Below, piece after piece: positions 55,055 through 64,000 of a DNA stretch of 64,000 nt. How positions within the stretch are numbered: the stretch's first letter is position 1; every line of letters begins with the position of its first letter. This DNA comes from Lactifluus volemus (taxonomy: Eukaryota > Basidiomycota > Agaricomycetes > Russulales > Russulaceae), in the NCBI GenBank assembly GCA_022376515.1, contig WTXI01000095.1, positions 62,001 through 126,000 of the forward strand, written 5' to 3'. Both the position numbers and the translations under genes were made by a program. A model generated the notes under the pieces. It ran no database searches and was not told the origin of the DNA. It was given only the letters and a program-made list of their open reading frames with translations.

Positions 55055-55272
55055 CAGTCACATCGCCGGGTCGAGATGCGGATCCCGTCCGGCGTCTAGG
55101 CGATTCTCGGAGGATCTTGAAACGCCGGGTACGGGCACAGCCCTCTTTTTTCTGACTGACTCATCCGTCAACGCGTCAACCCACACCGTGCCGTGCCGGT
55201 GCAGTTGGTCCCCCTTCATTTGGCTCATCCTTGACCCTTGCAACAACCCGTGTGTCAGTTAGGCCCGCCGTT

Positions 55273-56821
55273 ATGAGCAAGGTCGTCTTTGGTACATGAG
55301 CATCAACTGTTGTTCAATGCGCGCTTATCCAGTCCTTCTCATCTAGTCGGGAATGTGCCCTATAATATGGGAGAAGTGCGTCATATTTATACACCTCTTT
55401 CTCTCGCGTCCAATGATCCCTCTTTAAGGAACAACTCATCGACGTGTTCAAGTCGGTTGGTCAAGTTGTAGGATTTAGGTACATTCGTCCTTGCTTTTTC
55501 TCCTTGTCCTGCTTACTCCTTCTTAGACTGGTGTTTGACAGAGAGACAGGAAAACCAAGAGGTTATGGCTTTTGTGAATTCGCAGGTGTGCCTTATCTCT
55601 CTCGTCACTTTCGTCTTCCTAGACTCAGGGTAGTAATGGTTTTTGTCCCATAGACCACGAGACTGCCCTGTCTGCTGTCAGAAACCTCAATAACGTCGAT
55701 GTTGGTGGGAGACCGCTCAGGATCGATCTGGCCGATTCAGATCCTTTTCTCGAGGGTAAGACAACCGTGCGCGGAGAGCTCATAGACGGCGGCGAAACTC
55801 GCGCGCAATGGCGCGAACGTGAGAATGCTAAACGAGAAAGAGATAAAGATAAAGATTCGGACTCTACCAAGGACAGAGCGTCGTTCCTCCGCAACCTCCC
55901 TCAAGGCATCCCTGTCCCTTCAGGGACGTCTTCTTTAGACATGATTAGCCAGACGCTCGCCACAATGGTTCCTGCTCAACTGGTGGAGGTCCTCGCACAA
56001 TTCAAGGTGCGACCTTTCGTCTTCATTCACCAGGTGCTTTCGTTGGATCCCTCATCTCAAACCGTTCGGCATTGTAAAAGGCATTCGTAATCACACATCC
56101 AGACCAGGCTCGATCGCTTCTCGTGGCACACCCCCAGCTCGCATACGCTCTCTTTCAGGCCTTACTCCTTAATAAAATAGTAGACCCTGCCATCCTTCAG
56201 GTGTGCAATGACTACGCCTCGTTTTGTTCACGTCTCACGTTCTCCCTTACATCTAGCGCATGCTCGCCGCGACGAATTCCGGCAACCCTGCCTCCGCCCC
56301 AGCGCCACCGCCGGCACCCACATCTACGCAGCATCTAGCTCCAGCTCCACCTCCCCCGAGCATCTCGCAGCTTGCACAGACCGGCGTACATGCTCCGTAT
56401 CACGGTGCCCAACCCCCGCAGCAGATGACCCCATCGTTCTACCCTTCACAAATGTCTATACATCCTTCGGCACCACCGCCACAGCAACAGCAACAGCACT
56501 TGTCATACTATGGTGTTCCACAGTTGCCACCACAGCCGTCTCCTGCCGCTCCACCGGCTGGTGGCATTGACGGTATTGACCCGTCACAAAGGGTAATCTT
56601 TCATCTTTCCATCTAGTATTCGCCAAGGGATGTTGGCTAACCACGCATCTACTACAAGGCAATGCTACTCCAAGTTCTTCGATTGACGCAGGAGCAGATT
56701 GGCCAGCTCCCACCCTCAGAGAGGGATGCCATTCTTGCCCTTGTGAGTTCACCTTGCAAAATAATACATAGCTTCTAGCCCATCATCTTGATAGCGATCC
56801 CAACTCGGTAACCTTGCATGA
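55273..56821 (+). CDS. Cleavage stimulation factor RRM subunit (CstF64 / Rna15 type)
   Basis: RNA-binding subunit of the mRNA 3'-end cleavage and polyadenylation machinery. Nine exons join to 358 residues: 55273-55291, 55347-55375, 55429-55478, 55527-55585, 55654-56006, 56081-56200, 56257-56592, 56659-56742, 56795-56821. The N-terminal RRM has RNP2 [14 protein letters not shown]1 [10 protein letters not shown], and ends [20 protein letters not shown] hinge region ([20 protein letters not shown] ... [19 protein letters not shown]) matches the CstF64 hinge that binds CstF77. After a Pro/Gln-rich linker, the C-terminal helical domain is [20 protein letters not shown]. All splice junctions are GT-AG and in phase. 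Convergent with THS1, with 162 bp between stops. Confidence 0.95.
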
Positions 56822-56983
56822 TTGATTTTTATCATCAGATTGGGTGGTAATCCCAAAGACAGAGGACAGTTTGCTCTGGCTTCCGACCAGTGCTCTTACT
56901 AGGAGCAGGCTCGAATGATCAATCACCCCTTTTATTTGCACTTCCAATAGTTTACCATTACCCGTTTCCACAATACATGTTCT

Positions 56984-59900
56984 CTACTCTGGCAATACAT
57001 TTTTCAGACTCTTGCTTGCTTTCAGTCTGACCAGCTTGTCGAGAATGACGTTGAGTGGCACCATCGCCGTCTTGGCTTTAGTCCCGACATCGTCTCGGTT
57101 ACGGACGTTAACCGAGCGGCTATCTAATTCTTCTTGACCCACCACTGTAGGACAGAGTAGGAAAGGGAAGTGAAAATGTGAGGGTTCATGCAAACTTTAC
57201 ATGCGATTACGACTTACCAAGGATGAAATTATACTGCGCAATCTCGCCATTCCGGATCTTCTTTGGTAGGGTATCCGCTCCGTTGTCAACATCAGCGAAA
57301 AGGCCTCTCTCAGACAGCTCAGCGACAATCCCGGACGCATACTCTCTCTGCGATATCCCAAGTAGTTTTAAAACAACAGTCCGACAAGCTGTAGGGTACT
57401 TACATAAGGCACAGCCACCGGGATGACAAGGACCTGCCTCGGTGAGAGCCAGAAAGGCCTGGAAGAGTATTCGTCAAGTCCGGGCAATACCTGAATCCTA
57501 TCCACTGCGCACCATTTTCCGGCGAAATGTTCTGTAATAATTGCAACAAAACGTTCCAGACTTCCCAAGATGGCGCGATGGATGATAACTGGACGGTTCG
57601 GTGGTCTGTCAGGATTGACTACCTCATCGGCAGAACGGTATTTCAAATTAAAGCGCTCCGGCAGTTGGAAGTCGAGTTGGATAGTTGCACACTGAAATGA
57701 CCGGCGGAGAGCATCACGGATGGTGATATCGATTTTGGGACCATAGAAAGCACCATCCCCAGGATTGAGGTCCCACTTGCCTGGGTATCGCTCGTCAAGC
57801 GCTCGGCTAAGTTGCTGTTATGTGTCGGTCGTTGTCAATAAGTAGAAGACAGAAGAGCACAAACCTCTTCTGCAGCATTCCAAGTTTCGATAGAGCCAAG
57901 GTACTTTGTTGGCCGAGTTGAAAGCTCCAACAAAAACTCGAAGCCAAAGAGGCCGTAAATATGCTGCATGAAATCAAAGAGCGCATTGATTTCTTCTCCG
58001 ATCTGTTCCGTCAGTCTGCTGAGCAGATAAATGTGCGGAGTCAGAACTACAAACCTGATGTGGCATGCAAAATACATGCGTGTCGTCCTGGACGAAACGA
58101 CGCACTCTCGTTAGACCAGTCAGGGCACCACTTGCTTCGTTTCGATGAATAATGCCAAACTCAGCCATTCGTATAGGCAATTCCTTGTAGCTACGATCGC
58201 GCGAATCGAAGATCAGGCAGTGACCGGGACAATTCATAGGCTTGAGCGCCCATTTTTCTTTCTCGACGTCCAAAGTGAACATGTCATCTTTGTAATTCTC
58301 CCAGTGCCCGGACGTTTCCCAAAGTTTAGAGTTGAACATATTGGGGGAGATCACTGGAGAACACCATTAGGATATATCGTCGAGTCGGAGATAACTTCGC
58401 ATGCCTTCCTGATATCCACGCTTAAAGTACTCGCCCTGAAAATCCACCACTCAGTTGATATTCACCAGGTGAAGCACGGTACGCACCCGCAGCAATTCCA
58501 CAAGGGTATTGTAAATGCGAGTACCGTGAGGAAGCCAAAATGCGCTACCAGGACTTAGATCATTGAAGAAGAAAAGCTCTTGCTCCTGTACAAAGATATG
58601 AGACGACGCTATTACCCGAGTACGAAACGACACACCTTGCCAATTTTTCGGTGGTCACGCATGGCAGCCTCTGCCAAGAACGTCTTGTAGTCTGACATTT
58701 GTTTCTTGTCCGGAAAGGAAATGCCATAGACACGTTGCAAGGAGTCGTTATTCGAATCACCCAGAAAATATGATGCAGAACTCTTGAAACGGAGATGATT
58801 CGGGCTCATACACCAAGCTCAGAGAAACTGACCTTGGTGATCATGAACGCCTTTATTTTTCCGGTGTGGGGGATGTGGGGCCCGATGCACAAGTCTACCA
58901 TTGGACCGCAGCGGTACACAGTGGTAGATGTGCCATCTGGAACTTTGGTCTCGATGAGATACTTCTTATATTTATTATACTGTCAATAAATGAATATGAG
59001 CAGGGGTGGCGCACGGGTCAGGGTATGGTGCTCTTCAACCCACGTGGAACATTTCAAGCAATTTTTCCTTAGCAACGACGAGACGCTCGAACTTCTGCCT
59101 ATCCTTGATGGCACTTTCGGCAACTTTCTCGAGTGGAGGATAGTCTGCGTTTGTAACTACCCTGTAAAAGGTTGCCCATAAGAATCTGACAGAGCGATGC
59201 GTAGGCAAAACTACCTATCATTGATTGCCATTTCATAGAAAAAACCATCATCCGTCGGCGGTCCGAGGCATAGATGACACCCGTAGTGTCTTTCGGCGGC
59301 CTCTCCAAGTACGTGTGCAGACGAATGCCAGAACACCTTCTTCCCTGTGATACGACAATGGAGAAAGTGTGCAGGCGAGGAAGGTGCCGACATACCTTCG
59401 GGATTCTCGAAATCAAGCAACTCCAGCTTGACGGACCTCTCGAGCGGCCGTTCAAGGTCCCATAACTCACCATCCACCTACGCAAGAATGCCCAGAAGGT
59501 TAATGCATAGACCTGGTTGGCCTAGGATGGGAGATCTGGTACCTTGGCGATGACAAGCTTTTCGGAAAGGGTCTTGGATATTTCTTTTGCAACATCCATT
59601 GGACTAGTCTCCCAACTCGTGCCTTTACGCTCGGCGCCATCGGGCAAAGTGATGATGATTTCCTGCCGCGGTTGCGCTGAGTCCCGTGAGCATTTCATAT
59701 CGTTGGGAAGACCAGAAGCGTAAACCTTGTACAAAGGCATCATATTCTGCCTTCAAGTCCTCGAATATCTTGATACGATGGTCGAAGAATTCAGGCAGTG
59801 GCAGAAGCTGATGGTGACATAATGAGTTACGGGTGAGGTGATGACAGTGTAGCTCCAACCGACTTCCAAAGGATACTGAGACTCAGGCACTCCTTTTGGT

Positions 59901-60136
59901 TTCTTATCTTTCTGTGGTTTGGACGGTTTGTCTGACGCACAATTATTATGTTGGTTCCCAAGAGCCAGAGCCGGGATGTGGTTGGAGCTTGAGGACAAGA
60001 TCGGACGTGCCATGGAAGCAAAGGGACGGTGAAAATAGTAGAGAGGTGGATGTCGGAAGAGTTGCTTCGGATACCAACGTAGCGATGAAGTCGAAAGGCC
60101 TTGCTGCCAACGAAGCAGACTATGGCTGATTAGCAT
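56984..60136 (-). CDS. THS1: Threonyl-tRNA synthetase, possibly cytosolic and mitochondrial
   Basis: Class II synthetase charging tRNA-Thr. I could join 16 exons in phase to 775 residues: 60136-59864, 59807-59726, 59676-59543, 59477-59396, 59344-59215, 59161-59044, 58979-58833, 58782-58636, 58585-58487, 58435-58405, 58353-58055, 58002-57865, 57814-57513, 57458-57404, 57347-57218, 57144-56984. The TGS domain has [20 protein letters not shown]. The editing domain has [16 protein letters not shown]. Motif 1 is [20 protein letters not shown]. The zinc and core site is KPMNCPGHC, motif 2 [20 protein letters not shown], motif 3 [20 protein letters not shown]. The anticodon-binding domain ends in NVLPE. 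The first 41 residues are an Arg-rich mitochondrial-type leader, and an in-frame ATG at 60013 would give a 734-residue cytosolic form. Intron 10 (58404-58354) has a GC donor. Confidence 0.96.
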
Positions 60137-60222
60137 CCGACACGCTTTTTCGACCAATTATTTTATTACAGCGTCAAAAACTCGACTTGACTCGACTTTC
60201 TCACGATGACATCTAATCTAAT
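60137..60222. other. 86-bp gap between VPS15 stop and THS1 start
   Basis: Same-strand neighbours so close that the VPS15 polyadenylation region and the THS1 promoter must overlap. AT-rich (AATTATTTTATTA). Three TAGAT repeats begin within the VPS15 stop codon. Confidence 0.5.
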
Positions 60223-63200
60223 CTAATCTGTACCATCAACACGCCACACCTTGATTCCCCCGGAACGATCCCCACTCAGTATCCCGCATCGAAACGGTGA
60301 ATCGATGCAAGCCAATGTCGTTATTGTATCCTGGTGTGGCCGTAGTAAGTACTGCTGACTATTGCTTAGGAGTGTCATCCGTTGCGGAGGGCGGTTCTGT
60401 TGGCTACTGCTTTGCGCTGAAAGAAGCCACGTCTCAAGGTAGTTTGTTGTAGAACTACTGGAGGATGAAGTGGAGCTATTTCGGCTTTTCATCAGATCAA
60501 TCAAAGTACACTGGATGAGATAAGTACCTATAACTTGGCTTCTCGTTCTCCAACTCCACACCGCTCAGAATGGTTGTTCGTTCAACCCTGCCGAGGTCCC
60601 AAAGCGTGAGCTTGCGGTCTTCGGACCCGCTTACCATGAATCCTCGGCCCCCTGTCGAGAGGCCTTCCGAATTTAGAGATGATCCTGTTGAACGATGAAT
60701 GGTCGAGTGACCCCCGAACTCATGCCCTACTACAAGAGCATGGATGTCCGGAGAACTTCCATTGAATGAAGGCTCTCGAACAGGCGCTTCTGTGGACGGG
60801 CGTCGAGGCCCTTGAAGGCCTGCTCCCTGTTGCCTCAAACGGACAAGTGCAGCAATAGCAGCGGCAGCAGTTGGCTCTGTCGTACCACCAGAATGCTCTT
60901 GAGGTTCGTCCACCGCAGCTGAGGCCTTGGAAACATTCCTCGTGCCATAAGTCTCTACCAGCCTTGTTGTTTCGATGTCCCAGACCTCGAGAAGGGTAGA
61001 CGGGGAACCCTGGGAAGGAGGCCGTGCTGCCTCGACCGCTACGATGACCCAACGCCCTCTGCCACGGCTAGGATGGACAACACACTGGTAAATACGGGAG
61101 GACCCACTCGTGGTAGCAGAGGCAGTTTTCCAGGTCTTTATCATCAGACCAAACCGTATATCCCACAAAGTCAAGACACCTGAAGCTGTCCCAGTGATTA
61201 CCCAGGTGTGTTTTCTATCCAGGCACATAGTCATGATTGGTCCGCTGTGACTGGGTTGCTCCATCGATAACAGGATTCGCATAGTACGTAAATCCAGAAG
61301 GCATATTGTCGATTGGGTAGTCGCGTACACAAGGTTGGACGCCGATTCTGGAATAGAATAAGACAAAGACAACCTGAGTGAGTCTGCGGGAGAGAGAGGC
61401 AGGATCGTACCTGAATCGTAATGAGTCATGCATGCGATGTATTCACCCGGGCGGGACATTCGATGCTCGCGGATCGTTTGGGTCTTAAGGTACCGTGGAA
61501 GGGCACCGCTTTGGTTGATGTGCACACGAACTACGTGGAGACTTCCGTCCTCGGCTGCGCTAGCAAAGCAGTGTACGCCCTCTAGCATACAAACAGCTTT
61601 GACCTTCGCGTGGTGCTGTGCGTATGAGAACCGTGGCTTGCTTGTCACGTTGCGCTCCAACCGTGCAGTGTCCCAAACCTTTACTGTCTTGTCATCAGAG
61701 GAAGAAACAAAAAATACGTGGTCCGGTGATACTGCGAGGGCCGTAACGGCGTCAGTGTGAGAGCTCAGCTGGGTTATGAGGGCGGCTTCAGGTCGCCGAG
61801 CGGTGCCATCTCGAGGAGTAAAGCTTTGCCGAACAGTATTACGCCGCCGCACAGGCCCTTCATGGACTCGGGGCCCGAAGTCATGCTGATACTCTCGATT
61901 GCTATCCAGATATAGGTGTTCCAGGAGGTTATTGATGCCAGCTTCGTGACCATCTGATCCACTATTCAGCAATGTATTGAATAGAGCGGAGATGCGTGAT
62001 GCGCTGACCATAGGTAGATATTGGTGCCAACGATGAAGACCTGCGCCAATGGGGTCCCAAGACTGTTCCGGTAGCAGAAACCGGGGAAGTTCTTCCAGAA
62101 TACTCAGGAGATCCCTCAGGCCGCATTTTCGAAGTAGCTTCTAAGTGTCCTGTCGCATTAGCTTTTGATGAACCGATTGCGGGTGCTGCTTTCTGGCCAT
62201 CACCGCTTCCGACGTGGAGACGAGGCATCGCGCGGTTCAATGGTGGATTCAGGCCAGATAGAACAGAATCGGTGGGACTTCCAGGTCTATCAGACACCTG
62301 TGGAAGGTCGTCCAAAGTGAGACCTGTCGTTAGTGAGGGAGTCGGGCCAGACAACGAGGATGGGCGGTGCGGGAGAGACGAAGGAAGTGAAATCCCGGAG
62401 CCGTTAATGGCGGTTAGCCTCCTGCGCAAGTCTTCAAACGGTGCGCCACTATATGTATGATCGATGCTGGGTGGTCGTGATACATGAGAGGTATCAGTAC
62501 GGGGCGACCGAGGGCGATCAAGAGTGTAATTGCGAGAAGTCGGAAGCGACCGCGGGATACGGGACATCAGGTCGGTTGTACGTGTTCTTAAGAACACAGT
62601 TTGCGGAACGACTCTAAGCTTTTGTAGCTCAACATGGGCTATCGTCTTCAAAATCTCAGATTCCTCGTCTGTTCTTTCGCGTAGGGCATAGCTATGGGAA
62701 ATTAGACAATTTACGATGTAGCGCGACGTATGTACAGACCTTGAGACGGCATTAGCAAGTTTCAGGATGTAATCGCGCATAGAGACGAGCTTCGCCTCTT
62801 CTGTTGATGTTCATGCCGAGTTGTCGTAGTTTAGCAAGCTGGCCCTCATCCCTACACGGAATTTAGTACACATTAACCTGTTTAAGGCGGTTGCACTTGG
62901 CTCATCTGTCTTGATACGAAGGGGGTAATTGCTTTCCTGATCATGGCTACGCTGTCTTGAGGTGATTCAACCTTTGGAGATTTTTTATAACCTCTCCAAA
63001 ATTGTGTTTTATCAGCCTTCATTGCCCACTGCAATGCAGCGTCAAAAAGTTGCCTTTCCAGCTGTGAGGGCCGTTTCAGTGTGTACTATGCAATGAGTAC
63101 CAGATAACAGACGGGTGGTTTCAATGCGGTCAATAGACTAAACTCGTCTACGTTGCGCACATCGGATCGAAGGAAATGCCGCAGAGAAGGGTAGAGGATG

Positions 63201-64000
63201 CCCCAGACATCGCTCGATGGAAGATGCTTTGCTGCGGAAGCAATAAATGCTGTCGCACCTGAGACAACAGGACGTCAAACGTATCTTGCGATAACATATT
63301 AAGAAGTACCTTGTCTTATCCAAGAGTTGGGGTGGTAAAGAAATCCCAGATTTGCGCTCATGAGCTCCCAGATCCGCATCTTCTGGAAAAGTCCCAATTC
63401 ACACAGACTGGTCAGTGCGGCTAGGACGCGAGCAACCACACTCTCTTCGACGTCTAAAGCTAGGCTCAGTCTTGATCTGAAGGTATAAAAAAAAGACACT
63501 GCCGACCTGAAAGTGCTTGAATCATTAAAGGTAATATGTATTCTTCCAAGCTCCTTCCACCGACGCATGGCCGCTACATCGACTATAGCGTCGAAGAAAG
63601 CATAGCGGATGAGCCAATCTCGGTCGTTCAAGTATGTGATCATATGACTTAGAAGGATGTCGTTTGTACGCTGACGCCCTAGAAATATACACATGGAAGA
63701 GACGTCATGCAGAACTGCGCGCTTCACGACACTGGATGAGTCAACAAGCAGGGTAATAAGATGTTCTTGGATGGCATTCTGCAAGTCTGAGAGGGCTGCA
63801 TCATATGGCACCTAAGCACGTCAGTGCCAGTAGCTAGGCATCCGATGATGACTTACCTCAAATCTGGGATCGTATTCAACAGCATCTGCGGCAACCTTGA
63901 ACGTTCCATGGGCTTTGAGTGCCTGACTCATCTCCAGATATCGTACTGCCGCATCCGCGAGAGGGACGATGCACTGTGCGTATAAGGAACGTACAGACAC
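60223..64000 (-). CDS. VPS15: Vps15, regulatory subunit of the Vps34 PI3-kinase (C-terminal part; gene continues past right edge)
   Basis: Scaffold and pseudokinase partner of Vps34 in endosomal sorting and autophagy. The window holds the HEAT and WD40 portions; the kinase domain lies beyond 64,000. HEAT exons include APLEMS-type sequence LEMSQALKAHGTFK (64000-63857), VVKRAVLHDVSSMCIFLGRQ and ILLSHMITYLNDRDWLIRYA (63811 onward), EESVVARVLAALTSLCELGL and GFLYHPNSWIRQG. A linker follows (MRDYILKLANAVSR; PQTVFLRTRTTDLMSRIPRS). WD repeats include HTDAVTALAVSPDHVFFVSS, DDKTVKVWDT, HSGPIMTMCLDRKHTWVITG, GVLTLWDIRFGLMIKTWKT, LEVWDIETTRLVETYG and RGFMVSGSEDRKLTLWD. The last exon ends GDRSGGIKVWRVDGTD at 60223. 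A one-base frame change at about 63,567 breaks the HEAT region as sequenced. Confidence 0.9.

Overview
The window is nuclear DNA from a filamentous basidiomycete, most likely an Agaricomycete. The evidence is several short introns (about 50-60 bp) in nearly every host gene, Agaricomycete-type protein sequences, and repeats typical of that group (chromodomain Ty3/Gypsy, Ty1/Copia, a Plavaka transposase relic, and a Pif1 helicase joined to a USP-like peptidase). The species cannot be fixed from sequence alone.

The window has two halves with a sharp boundary near 48.4-48.8 kb. Positions 1 to about 48,423 are a transposon island with no intact host gene. From left to right it holds: a decayed host-like gene running off the left edge (1-1166, minus); foldback and low-complexity elements (1.5-5.1 kb); a Plavaka transposase fragment (8.0-8.5 kb); a truncated Copia fragment joined end to end to a truncated, broken Gypsy on the minus strand (9.6-17.2 kb), which carries solo LTRs nested three deep; two copies of a DNA transposon with TA target duplications (17.2-18.4 and 20.2-21.7 kb); a Copia element with both LTRs (21.8-27.2 kb, minus); a Pif1-helicase/peptidase ORF between direct repeats (27.7-30.8 kb); members of an AT-flanked, GC-rich-core family; and an 11.4 kb composite bounded by perfect 28-bp inverted repeats (37,048-48,423). 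Inside that composite sit a recent Gypsy with both LTRs (38,155-45,877) and a solo LTR of a second family (45,907-46,841).

From 48.8 kb to the right edge is a compact host gene island, for which I worked out exon structures by hand: AP-1 clathrin adaptor mu (plus), mitochondrial adrenodoxin-type ferredoxin YAH1 (minus), an F-box protein (plus), an Hsp20 small heat-shock protein (minus), the cleavage-stimulation-factor RRM subunit CstF64/Rna15 (plus), threonyl-tRNA synthetase with two possible starts (minus), and the C-terminal part of the PI3-kinase regulatory subunit Vps15 (minus, runs off the right edge). These are unlinked housekeeping functions arranged in divergent and convergent pairs with gaps of about 90-840 bp; there is no operon or pathway cluster.

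The features most worth a second look are the roughly 400-residue uncharacterised tail after the chromodomain of the Gypsy integrase, the helicase-peptidase ORF, the perfect-TIR composite and its shorter relatives, the foldback element whose empty site is preserved in a paralogous transposon in the same window, two GC-AG introns in conserved genes, and an apparent one-base frameshift in VPS15.
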